Position numbers and translations under genes: made by a program
Shown: positions 9,024 through 16,805 of the stretch, in pieces
Layout: every line of letters starts with the position of its first letter
Numbering within the stretch: the first letter of the stretch is position 1
NCBI GenBank assembly: GCA_029250885.1
Contig: JAQXEK010000021.1
Coordinates: 62,001-126,000, forward strand
Origin: Planctomycetota bacterium
GTDB taxonomy: Bacteria > Planctomycetota > UBA1135 > GCA-002686595
Reading direction: 5' to 3'
DNA: 64,000 bases
Notes under the pieces: model-generated
Seen by the model: the letters and a program-made list of their open reading frames with translations, nothing else
What the model was told of the DNA's origin: nothing
The model's database searches: none

Positions 9024-9329
9024 TTACTGGTCTTCGATGCCGAGGATCTCGCGACCCTTCTCCGAGATCAGTTGGGGGGTCCATGCGGGCTCCCATACGA
9101 TCTCGACTTCGGTGCCGTCGATGCCTTCCATGTCGTTCACCTTCATCTTCATCGCCTCGGGAATTGCACGTGCCTCGGGGCAGGACTGCGAAGTAAGGGA
9201 CATGCGGATGTTGCAGGTGGTGCCTTCAACTTCCACGTTGTAGATCAGGCCGAGGTCGACGATGTTGACGGGGATCTCGGGGTCGTAGATTTCGCTAAGG
9301 GCGGCGTAGACTTCTTCGCTTGTGGGCAT
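9024..9329 (-). CDS. MIP18/DUF59-family iron-sulfur assembly protein (SufT/PaaD-like)
   Basis: This single-domain 101-residue DUF59 protein belongs to a family that helps deliver or mature iron-sulfur clusters. The family signature is present from residue 5 onward: VYAALSEIYDPEIPVNIVDL, then a strand with YNVEVEG, then the conserved Cys in TSQSCPEARAIPEAM, and WEPAWTPQLISEKGREILGI at the end. It starts a two-gene minus-strand operon with the TPR protein and is divergent from a radical SAM gene at 9482, which itself needs a 4Fe-4S cluster. Confidence 0.88.
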   Translation of the reverse strand: MPTSEEVYAALSEIYDPEIPVNIVDLGLIYNVEVEGTTCNIRMSLTSQSCPEARAIPEAMKMKVNDMEGIDGTEVEIVWEPAWTPQLISEKGREILGIEDQ

Positions 9330-9448
9330 GGCTAAATGGGGGAGTCAGTGATTTAGAATCAGGATTCAAGGCGGCATTCTAGCGTAGGTTTTTGCGGAAG
9401 GGGTGCTCATTGGGGGCAACTCTTCCGTCAACGTGAGATTCGGGTCGT

Positions 9449-9454
9449 TACAAT
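9449..9454 (+). promoter_or_regulatory. -10 element (TACAAT) upstream of the radical SAM gene
   Basis: TACAAT matches a vegetative -10 box and lies 28 bases before the ATG at 9482, giving a leader of about 20 bases. The -35 region is weak. Confidence 0.3.
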
Positions 9455-9481
9455 GGGCGGCTACCCCAGTGCCTTAAAACC

Positions 9482-10360
9482 ATGATCAACTACCAAGGAC
9501 GGGTCTATCGACCGCCTAGCGAGGCCGATAGCCTGATTTTGCAGGCCACCCTAGGCTGCAGCTACAACGAGTGCACCTTCTGTGGCATGTACCGGGACAA
9601 GCCGTTCCGCGTGCGGAAGGTTGCGGACCTGAAGAAGGAAATCGAGTGGGCGGCCCAGCAGCTCGGCGACGTGCGCAAGGTGTTCCTAGCGGACGGGGAT
9701 GCCCTGATCGCCAAGGCGTCGTTCCTCGAAGAGGTGACCGCCATGTGCTACGAGGCCTTCCCGGGCCTGCGCCGGGTCTCGTGCTACGCGAGCCCCCAGG
9801 CCTTGGACAAGCGCACGGTGGAAGAGATGACACGTCTGCGCGAGGCAGGCCTGACCCAGTACTACTTGGGTGTGGAGTCCGGCCACGACGAGGTGCTCGA
9901 GAACCTAAAGAAGGGCATCGATGCGGAGAATATGATCCGCGTGGCGCACAAGGCCCAGGAGGCCGGGGTGAAGATCTCGACCATGATCCTGCTGGGCGTG
10001 GGTGGGCGGCGACTGACCAAGGAGCACGCTATCGAGAGCGCTCGGGTGATCAGCGAGATCAACCCGCGCTTCGTGTCGACCCTGGTGGTGACACCGGTGG
10101 AGGGAACGCCCCTGCACGACCAGGCCATGGCCGGCGCCTTCGACAACATGACGCCCGAGGAGCTGTCGATCGAGCTGCGCACCTTTGTTGCGCACCTGGA
10201 GCTCGACGGCACGATCTTCCGCTCTAACCACGCCAGCAACTACCTGCCCCTGGCCGGGAACTTTCCCCGGGACAAGGCGCGGCTGGTGGCGGAGCTAGAC
10301 TCGGTCATGGCTGAGGATGACTCGCGCAGCTACCGGCCGGAGTGGGCACGGGGGCTCTAG
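9482..10360 (+). CDS. Radical SAM protein (Elp3/HemN-like fold)
   Basis: This 292-residue radical S-adenosylmethionine enzyme has unknown substrate. The cluster-binding cysteines are in LGCSYNECTFCGMY (residues of about 24-37). That is C-x4-C-x2-C rather than the usual C-x3-C-x2-C, so the first spacing is one residue longer. The SAM-binding region follows, with VFLADGDALI and a GVESGHDEVLENLKKG segment typical of the YgiQ/Elp3/HemN barrel. No extra C-terminal cluster or other domain is present. It is monocistronic and divergent from the DUF59 gene. No Shine-Dalgarno motif. Confidence 0.85.
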   Translation: MINYQGRVYRPPSEADSLILQATLGCSYNECTFCGMYRDKPFRVRKVADLKKEIEWAAQQLGDVRKVFLADGDALIAKASFLEEVTAMCYEAFPGLRRVSCYASPQALDKRTVEEMTRLREAGLTQYYLGVESGHDEVLENLKKGIDAENMIRVAHKAQEAGVKISTMILLGVGGRRLTKEHAIESARVISEINPRFVSTLVVTPVEGTPLHDQAMAGAFDNMTPEELSIELRTFVAHLELDGTIFRSNHASNYLPLAGNFPRDKARLVAELDSVMAEDDSRSYRPEWARGL

Positions 10361-10527
10361 GGAGCCCGAAAATCGATTCTGGTGACCGGAGGTGTCACCA
10401 ACGAAGATTCCAACCGTCTGTGTTGTGAACGGGGACAATTGGGTTGGCGCACGGCGCCCCGCCTCGCTCGCATCACAGGATGAGTTGGAGCTCTTTGGGG
10501 CTTCGCTCGCAACCCCCAAGGCATTCC

Positions 10528-11121
10528 ATGAATCTCGCACTCGCCGTCCGCGCCCTCGTCTCGCACTCGAAGGGCCTTCTACTCGCTAGTCTCCTTCTCG
10601 GTGTGGCTCCCGGCCTTGCGTCTGCCGACGGTTTGGCGCGGGTCACCTCGGGCCCTGACTGGGCATGCGCCCACACGACACCCGTTCCGACTAAGGTTGT
10701 CCCGCTACCGGGCATGACCTGTAGCTGCAAGGGTTCGAGCCAGACGGTCCAAGGGGAGATCTCCTTCGGCGGCGTAAGGGTAGGCATCGGTCAGGCACCG
10801 CCCAAGAAGGACATGGACGGGCTCCTAGTCTGCCGACCCTACATCATTCGGGCGGGCTATGACGCCTACACGTCCGGTGGTCAAACGACCGTCGCGCCGG
10901 GGAACTTCGTCAACGATGTGCTCTTGGACTCGGCCTGCGATAAGTCTGACTGCGGCCAAGCGCTCGGGTTCCTGTGGTCTACGGGGGACACCAAGTGTGT
11001 CCAGACGACCACGACACTCAAGGCCGGGCACCAGAGCTACAAGGTGACGGGCCGGGCTTGCGATTCTCCGCTGATACAGGACCAGGGCACTCCCTCAAGT
11101 GGCGCCAACGGCGGGAATTAG
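10528..11121 (+). CDS. Exported cysteine-containing protein of unknown function
   Basis: This 197-residue protein matches no family I recognise. The ATG at 10528 gives a clean signal peptide (LLLASLLLGVAPGLASA, cleavage near residue 33). An upstream in-frame start would bury it. The mature part has about eight Cys (in DWACAHT, MTCSCKGSS, LVCRPY, DSACDKSDCG, TKCVQ and GRACDS), suggesting disulfide bonds in the periplasm or outside the cell. It is Thr/Gly-rich with little predicted helix. Both flanking intergenic regions lack strong signals. Confidence 0.6.
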   Translation: MNLALAVRALVSHSKGLLLASLLLGVAPGLASADGLARVTSGPDWACAHTTPVPTKVVPLPGMTCSCKGSSQTVQGEISFGGVRVGIGQAPPKKDMDGLLVCRPYIIRAGYDAYTSGGQTTVAPGNFVNDVLLDSACDKSDCGQALGFLWSTGDTKCVQTTTTLKAGHQSYKVTGRACDSPLIQDQGTPSSGANGGN

Positions 11122-11266
11122 CTCGCACTTGAACTAGGAATCCCCGGGCCAAAACTCGGTCTTCCTTCGTGCCGCTTGCCAAGCTCCGCTCTTCTCCTAG
11201 GTCGCGTGGTAGCCCTGTGGCAAGTCGGCGTTTTGATAGGAGACAAACCTTTACCCGAACAGCCCC

Positions 11267-13183
11267 ATGAACATGCTTCCGCTCTTCTTCCTCGCGATCA
11301 CTTCGCTCCAGGGTCCGACCCCCACGGACGACCGCACAGCAATTGCGCCGAGCCTTGCCTACGGCGACGTCACCCTGTCGTCCGAACTCCACAGCGCCCT
11401 ACTCGAAGTCCTGCAAGTCGAATCTGAGATCGAGCGCATGACCCGAACCACAAAGCCCTCGGGGGAGCTCTACACAGAGGAGCAGTACAACGAGAAGCTT
11501 TTTGGCCAAGGGGCCGAGCTGGGTGGGCACCTCACCCAGCAGCTGCCGCGCTTCGGCTATGGCATGCAGTCTCCGCATATCACAGAGTGCCTCGACAGCC
11601 TGCGCCACGACGCGGGCTTCCGTGCGATGCAGGCCCTGCTGCGGAAGAACCCGACATTCAAGTCCCATGAGCTGATCGAACTCTTTACCTCGGACTTCGT
11701 TAGCGCACAGCCCATCTGGGGCAGCAACGAGGCCATCGCATACCACCAGGAGCAGGCCGAAGCCGGCCGCTTAGCTCCACTGTGCAATGGGGGAGCCTTG
11801 GGCTATCTGGCCTGGGGACTGCTCTACGCAAGTGAATATTGGAAGTCCGAGGACCACGACCGAGAGGCCTTCTTAGTAGAGCTCATTGATCGTGGTTTTG
11901 ACTCCTTGCTCGTGGCCCGGGTGGTAACCCGCAGCCTTGAGCAGCCCCTGCTCTTCGAGGAGAACCCCGGTCGAGGCATCGCCGGTAGCCTGGACTCCCT
12001 GCGGGGCAAGGTAGGCTTCACCCGTACCCACGAGCAGCAGCTGATGGCCGACTTGGAAGTGGTACAAGCCTTGGAGAGCTCCCTTGAGGTCAACGAGAAT
12101 CCAGACCTTGATGTGCGCCGGGTTAGGCTTGTCACGGACGAGGCCGGGAAGACGACAGCGAGGATGCCCCGGCGCGGACATCTCAAGGTCTGGTTGCCCG
12201 CGACCCTGATGCAGGTTCGGATCGAGCTCTACCCCACGGGTGCCAGCGACAAGATGCGAAGGGGGCAGACCTTGGAGGAGCGGCAAACCTATTGGGCTCG
12301 CACCTTCGCCAGCTTGGGCTTCGTTGCGGGGCGAGAGCAGGCCCTGCTGGAGATTGAAGCCATTATCAACGGAGATGACGGATTCCCCCAGGTTGAAGAG
12401 CTCAGGGCACTCGAGGATAAGCTGGCCGGCGGCCCTCTCACGGAGCCCGAACGCGCGCGATTGGAAGATCTGCAGGCGGCTCGGACCAAGCTCGGAGATG
12501 CTGTGATCACCAACCTAGTCAATTTGATCGCGTCCACCGGCGCCAAACATTTCTACGAGCTGACTAGCTCCACCCTAGGCGTGGACCTTCCCAACATGCT
12601 TGCAGCGCGCGAGAGTGCAGCCACAACAGACGCTCTTTACTACAGTTGGCTTGTGATCAGTTTCGAGCACGACTCTCGTGCCGTGGAGACCGTGAAGGCC
12701 GGTTTAGCGGGGGACTTTGATCTAGGAAAGGGCATGGGGCAAATGATCGTCGACCTTGCCACGCACGAGCGCACCGGCAGTCTCGAGCTGCTCGAACAAA
12801 TCCTGGAGAATGGAACCGCCGCAAACCGCGCATCAGCGATTGTCGAATCCCGCTGGCTCGATGCGGATCGCTACCGCAAGGCGCTCGACTCTCTCTTCGA
12901 GGTTGTGGCCGATCCCTCGGTCGCTCGCACCTCGAGCATACGCCTTCGGAGCGACCTTTTTTTGAGCCTAAACAACCGCAAGGACCGCGTTGAGGTGAAG
13001 CGCTTCTTTTGGCACACCTTCGACCAGGGGATCTGGAAACTGCCCAAGGGCTCGGGTGCTTGGGGCGACCTTCCTCGACACCGCGTAGACTTTGTGCTGA
13101 ACCAGTTCACCCGTACCGAGCTGGACGAACTGGCAAGTGCTGGGCTGCTACACGCCGACTATCTTCCCGCATCAGGAGACTAG
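11267..13183 (+). CDS. Large exported or periplasmic protein of unknown function
   Basis: This 638-residue protein has a short hydrophobic N-terminus (MNMLPLFFLAITSLQG) that may be a signal peptide. The rest is mostly helical and acidic, with an internal charged segment around residues 325-410 (EERQTYWARTFASLGFVAG, then LEEL-type heptads). I recognise no catalytic motif or known domain. HEAT-like helical pairs are possible in the C-terminal third. Its stop overlaps the stop of the convergent HD-domain gene by four bases. No Shine-Dalgarno motif precedes the ATG. Confidence 0.6.
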   Translation: MNMLPLFFLAITSLQGPTPTDDRTAIAPSLAYGDVTLSSELHSALLEVLQVESEIERMTRTTKPSGELYTEEQYNEKLFGQGAELGGHLTQQLPRFGYGMQSPHITECLDSLRHDAGFRAMQALLRKNPTFKSHELIELFTSDFVSAQPIWGSNEAIAYHQEQAEAGRLAPLCNGGALGYLAWGLLYASEYWKSEDHDREAFLVELIDRGFDSLLVARVVTRSLEQPLLFEENPGRGIAGSLDSLRGKVGFTRTHEQQLMADLEVVQALESSLEVNENPDLDVRRVRLVTDEAGKTTARMPRRGHLKVWLPATLMQVRIELYPTGASDKMRRGQTLEERQTYWARTFASLGFVAGREQALLEIEAIINGDDGFPQVEELRALEDKLAGGPLTEPERARLEDLQAARTKLGDAVITNLVNLIASTGAKHFYELTSSTLGVDLPNMLAARESAATTDALYYSWLVISFEHDSRAVETVKAGLAGDFDLGKGMGQMIVDLATHERTGSLELLEQILENGTAANRASAIVESRWLDADRYRKALDSLFEVVADPSVARTSSIRLRSDLFLSLNNRKDRVEVKRFFWHTFDQGIWKLPKGSGAWGDLPRHRVDFVLNQFTRTELDELASAGLLHADYLPASGD

Positions 13184-13758
13184 GTCTTCCCGGTTCCGAG
13201 CAGGCCTAGCTCCTCGGCATGGGGGCGCAGGGAGTCGATGATAAACTGGATGTGATCGGGCAGCTCCGTCTTGAGCAACCGCGCTCCCTCCTGGACCTCA
13301 AAGCGATCGACCCCTGCGGCAAACTTCTTGTCCTTCAGCTTCTTGCGGACGCTCTTGACCGTAATGGTCTGGACACCCTCGGGTCGCATCAGGCTACAGG
13401 CCATGACGAAGCCCGTTAGCTCGTCGCATGCAAGCAGCGCCTTCTCCAGTAGGTCGTTGTAAGGAACGCCCCACTTTGTGTAGTGGGCCGAGACCGCATA
13501 GGCGATCTCGGCCTCGCCCCGATCCTTGAGCCAGCTCACAATGAGGTCAGGGTGCTGGTCAGGCCACTTCTCGTAATCGGCATCGTGGAGCATCCCTGCG
13601 ATGCCCCAGGCCTCGACAGCCTCCTCTCCCGGTCCATAATGGTGGGCTGCAGCGCGCATGACGAGCTCTACAGCTCTGGCGTGGCGGAGCAAGCTCGAGG
13701 TCTCCGTCCAAGCGGTAAGGTGGTTCCAGGCTGCTTCTCGCGTAAGGTTCGTATCCAT
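13180..13758 (-). CDS. HD-domain phosphohydrolase-like protein
   Basis: This 192-residue protein carries the metal-binding HD signature: His in LLRHARAVELVMRAAA (about residue 25), the HD pair in GIAGMLHDADYEKWPDQHPD (about residues 51-70), another His in VSAHYTKWG, and an Asp in LLACDELTGFV. This is the small HDIG-type arrangement seen in bacterial proteins of unknown nucleotide or phosphate-ester substrate. It has no signal peptide. It converges on the preceding plus-strand gene with overlapping stop codons. Confidence 0.82.
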   Translation of the reverse strand: MDTNLTREAAWNHLTAWTETSSLLRHARAVELVMRAAAHHYGPGEEAVEAWGIAGMLHDADYEKWPDQHPDLIVSWLKDRGEAEIAYAVSAHYTKWGVPYNDLLEKALLACDELTGFVMACSLMRPEGVQTITVKSVRKKLKDKKFAAGVDRFEVQEGARLLKTELPDHIQFIIDSLRPHAEELGLLGTGKT

Positions 13759-13853
13759 CTAGACACCATAAGGGACCACGCCCCCCCAAATCCAAGGCGT
13801 TGGGGTACCATTTTATTCGATCAGTCCCGTTAGAACCCCAATCCCTTGCTCTC

Positions 13854-15839
13854 TTGAAGAACCTATATCCGTCCATCCTTTTTGCAGGCCTTGTCCTTAC
13901 TCCCGCTGTGTCGGGCCAGGACGCATTTGTGGATAAGACCGCAGCTCTCGGGTTGAGTTACACCACAGGCGACAACCCAGCCGGTATGGCAATGGGTGGA
14001 GGAGCCGCCTGGTTCGATATGGACCTGGACGGGGATGAAGATCTCTTTACTGTTGGCTCTATGTCGAACCCCGGGCTCTTCCGGAATGACGGCGCCACCT
14101 TTACCAATGTTGCCCAAGGAGCTGGCCTCGATGTGCCCTTCTTTGGCGCAACCATGGGCGTCGCAGCAGGAGACTACAACAACGATGGTTTGACGGATTT
14201 GATGCTGACCAACCGCGGGGTCAACCAGCTCTATCGCAACAACGGTGACTACACATTTACCGAGCGCTCTGCCCAAGTGGGCATGACCGCGGATGCTTGG
14301 AGCGTCTCCGCCTCTTGGGCCGACTTTGACCTCGACGGAGACCTCGATGCCTATGTCGGGAACTACATCAAAGCGATGTCATTCCCGTATCACTTTGGCG
14401 CTCCTAACAACCTACTGATCAACACGGCAACCACCGGCGCACCGGCCTTTGTTGACCAGGCCGCAGCCCTCGGCGTGGACAACGTCGGCGTGTTCGGTGC
14501 CAGCGTTCCCGGCCACCCCTACATAGCACCGACTGGCCAGACCACCGCGGGCTGCACCCTGTCCGTGGCTACCTTGGACGAGAACGAAGATGGCGCCCCG
14601 GACATCCAGGTCGGCAACGACTTCGGCGAATGGGTTGTCCCCGACACCCTTTATCGCAACACACTTCCCCAAGGGAGCGGCCTTGGTTTTGAGAACGTCT
14701 CGGACCAGACTGGCTTCAGCAGTGCCCCCCTGTACAACATGGGAATCACTCCGGGCGACTACGACCACGATGGTGACTGGGACTTCTACAAGTCCAACCT
14801 CGGTGACAACCGACTCTTTCGCAACGACGGTGGCGTCTATGTGGATGTCGCTGCCCAAGCTGGCGTGCTAGAGGGAACCGAGCCTACATCGGGCAACCTG
14901 ATTACCTCTTGGGGATCGAGCTTTGGCGATGTGAACAATGACGGATGGGAGGATCTGGTCGTGATCAACGGCTACATCCCCTCTGCTATGTTCCTAAACA
15001 ATGAATTGCGCGCCAAGAACAGCCTCTACCTGAACAATCAAGACGGCACCTTCACGGAGGTGTCCGACACCACTAGCGGAATGGCCGATGAGATGGTGGG
15101 CCGTGGAATCGCAGTTGCTGATGTAAATCGCGACGGTTTCCTAGACCACTATGTGATGAACAACGGCAATGTGACCGTGGCCGCCCTTGGTGACCACAGC
15201 CGCTATTATGAGAACGCCGGTAACCTTGCAGTCCCCGGTGCGGCTCGCTGGCTTGAGCTTCGACTGATCGGCCGCTTCGGCAACATTGCCGGCATCGGAT
15301 CGCGTATCGAGCTAACCGCCGGCGGCACCACCTGGAAGCGCCAAGTCCTAGGCGATCCGGTTTTCGAGTCTAGCAGCTCTCGCAACGTCCACTTTGGTCT
15401 GGGTGCGACTCGTTTCGCCGAGAAGCTTTCGATCGATTGGCCCGGCGGAACCCACCAGGAGCTGCATTACGTGTCTACGGACCAGTTCCTCGAGCTTGTT
15501 GAGCCCACGGTTCTGATCCAGGGACTGGACGCCCCCATTTGGGCGGGCACTTCGGTCGGTGGCACCTACACCTACAACGTGACCGTGCACAACCAGGGCA
15601 AGACGGGCAGGGCGTTTGATGTTCGTTTTGACCTGCATCAGAACAGCAAGGGACCGGCGGCCAAGACGACCTTGGTTCCGGTTCGACTCCGAGCTGGCGA
15701 GACTAAGGTCGTGCCCCTGGTGGTTTCTGTGTCCGCCGCGGACCACGCTGCGTTGCAAGGCAAGACCATTACCGAGCGCGTCTACGTCGTCTCGGGTCGC
15801 GGCATCGACAGTCGCGAGCTCGAAGTTGTCCTCCCTTAG
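13854..15839 (+). CDS. Exported VCBS/FG-GAP repeat protein with ASPIC/UnbV domain (CRTAC1-like)
   Basis: This secreted or surface protein has about 661 residues. The TTG at 13854 yields a good signal peptide (NLYPSILFAGLVLTPAVSGQ). A TTG at 13800 is possible but adds a poor N-terminus. At least six FG-GAP/VCBS calcium loops follow: FDMDLDGDEDLF, GDYNNDGLTDLML, ADFDLDGDLDAYV, GDYDHDGDWDFY, GDVNNDGWEDLVV and ADVNRDGFLDHYV. The UnbV/ASPIC domain follows at about residues 465-560 (AGIGSRIELTAGG, VHFGLG, IDWPGG). A CARDB-like beta domain ends the protein. Such repeats form beta-propellers that bind ligands or matrix. A strong terminator is at 15902. Confidence 0.88.
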   Translation: MKNLYPSILFAGLVLTPAVSGQDAFVDKTAALGLSYTTGDNPAGMAMGGGAAWFDMDLDGDEDLFTVGSMSNPGLFRNDGATFTNVAQGAGLDVPFFGATMGVAAGDYNNDGLTDLMLTNRGVNQLYRNNGDYTFTERSAQVGMTADAWSVSASWADFDLDGDLDAYVGNYIKAMSFPYHFGAPNNLLINTATTGAPAFVDQAAALGVDNVGVFGASVPGHPYIAPTGQTTAGCTLSVATLDENEDGAPDIQVGNDFGEWVVPDTLYRNTLPQGSGLGFENVSDQTGFSSAPLYNMGITPGDYDHDGDWDFYKSNLGDNRLFRNDGGVYVDVAAQAGVLEGTEPTSGNLITSWGSSFGDVNNDGWEDLVVINGYIPSAMFLNNELRAKNSLYLNNQDGTFTEVSDTTSGMADEMVGRGIAVADVNRDGFLDHYVMNNGNVTVAALGDHSRYYENAGNLAVPGAARWLELRLIGRFGNIAGIGSRIELTAGGTTWKRQVLGDPVFESSSSRNVHFGLGATRFAEKLSIDWPGGTHQELHYVSTDQFLELVEPTVLIQGLDAPIWAGTSVGGTYTYNVTVHNQGKTGRAFDVRFDLHQNSKGPAAKTTLVPVRLRAGETKVVPLVVSVSAADHAALQGKTITERVYVVSGRGIDSRELEVVLP

Positions 15840-15901
15840 GGCGCGACATAGCTGAGACAGGGAGCCCAGTTCGTCCCAACGGACGCTTGGCTCTGCACAG
15901 G

Positions 15902-15950
15902 AATGGGACCCGCGTAGCCTGCTGGCAGCGCGGGTCCCATTTCCTTTATT
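15902..15950 (+). terminator. Intrinsic terminator after the VCBS gene
   Basis: A perfect 13-bp stem (15902-15914 with 15929-15941) is followed by TTCCTTTATT. It lies 63 bases after the stop of the VCBS gene and is oriented for the plus strand. Confidence 0.85.
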
Positions 15951-16015
15951 GCTAGCAGTCCTAGGCCAAGAAGGTGTCCCCAGACCTCTTCTCCTTGGCG
16001 TGATTTGCGTTGAGC

Positions 16016-16070
16016 AAAAAAAAGACCCGGGGATAAGCTGTCCACCCCCGCACAGCTTAGTCACCGGGTC
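16016..16070 (-). terminator. Strong minus-strand intrinsic terminator with no adjacent minus-strand gene
   Basis: Read on the minus strand, GACCCGG/CCGGGTC and an inner AAGCTGT/ACAGCTT stem form one long hairpin, followed directly by eight Ts (16023-16016). There are no Ts on the plus side. The nearest minus-strand gene ends at 16572, so the transcript it ends is either a copA-operon tail antisense to the zinc-ribbon gene or an unannotated small RNA in 16071-16250. The rest of 15951-16250 holds nothing else recognised. Confidence 0.75.
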
Positions 16071-16250
16071 AAAGCTTGAAACTCAGGTCAGTTTGATTTG
16101 AGTCGCCAGCTAGAGCCAGAAGCCACGGATTCCCATGGCTACTTGCAAACAGCCAGGCCTTGGGCCGATTCCGAACTCCGAAAGCGATTTTCTTTCCAAA
16201 GTTCCGCCCAAACCTATCTGGGAGTGCCCCTAAGCCCGTTTGAATAGGGC

Positions 16251-16532
16251 ATGAGCAAGAAAGAGATCGACGTGACCTGCCCCTGCTGTAACTCCCAGTT
16301 GTTGGTTGACGTAGCCACCGCCAAGGTCCTACGCAGCCGTAATCCCAAGGAGGAGGATGGCGGGGACAAGACCTGGGGCGCTGCCCAAGGGCGGGTCGAG
16401 GCCCGCGACGAGCGCGCCAAGGACGCCTTCAACTCAGCCCTTGACCGCGAGGAAAGCCGCGAGGACGCCCTGGACGACCTCTTCTCCAAGGCCCAGAAGA
16501 AGGTTGACGACCGCAAGGACCTCGACTTCTAG
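16251..16532 (+). CDS. Small zinc-ribbon-like protein with charged helical tail
   Basis: This 93-residue cytoplasmic protein begins with VTCPCCNSQLLVD (residues of about 8-20), a single CPxC-type knuckle followed by a beta turn, as in half zinc ribbons. The remainder is highly charged (RVEARDERAKDAFN, SREDALDDLFSKAQKKVDD) and likely helical. One Cys pair could bind zinc only by pairing with a second subunit. The function is unknown. The terminator at 16016 implies possible antisense transcription across this gene. Confidence 0.65.
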   Translation: MSKKEIDVTCPCCNSQLLVDVATAKVLRSRNPKEEDGGDKTWGAAQGRVEARDERAKDAFNSALDREESREDALDDLFSKAQKKVDDRKDLDF

Positions 16533-16571
16533 TTCCGCAGCCTACTTGGCCTCTAAACCCGGGCCTTGGGC

Positions 16572-16787
16572 TTAGTGAGTCTCACCAGCTAGCCACATCA
16601 TCACCCAGCTAAGAGCGTCCGTGCTCATCCAGGTGCGTACCGTCAGTGTGGGAGGCAGGCTTCCCTCGAGGGAGCCCTTGAGCTTGTCGCTTTGCCCGCC
16701 GCGCTCACGGGGAAGGTCGTCCACGTCGGCCGGTACGCAGGCCTGAATGGCCGCCATGCCAATCGAGGCCAGCGAGACCAGATTCAT
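16572..16787 (-). CDS. Possible small protein downstream of copA
   Basis: This 71-residue open frame begins 18 bases after the copA stop, with AAGGG nine bases before its ATG, so it could be the second gene of the copper ATPase operon. The N-terminus (MNLVSLASIGMAAIQACVPAD) is weakly signal-like and the C-terminus (WVMMWLAGETH) is hydrophobic. It has one Cys and no metal-binding motif. I recognise no family. Support is position and ribosome site only, so it may be spurious. Confidence 0.4.
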   Translation of the reverse strand: MNLVSLASIGMAAIQACVPADVDDLPRERGGQSDKLKGSLEGSLPPTLTVRTWMSTDALSWVMMWLAGETH

Positions 16788-16805
16788 GGTTGTGAACCCT
16801 TAGGA

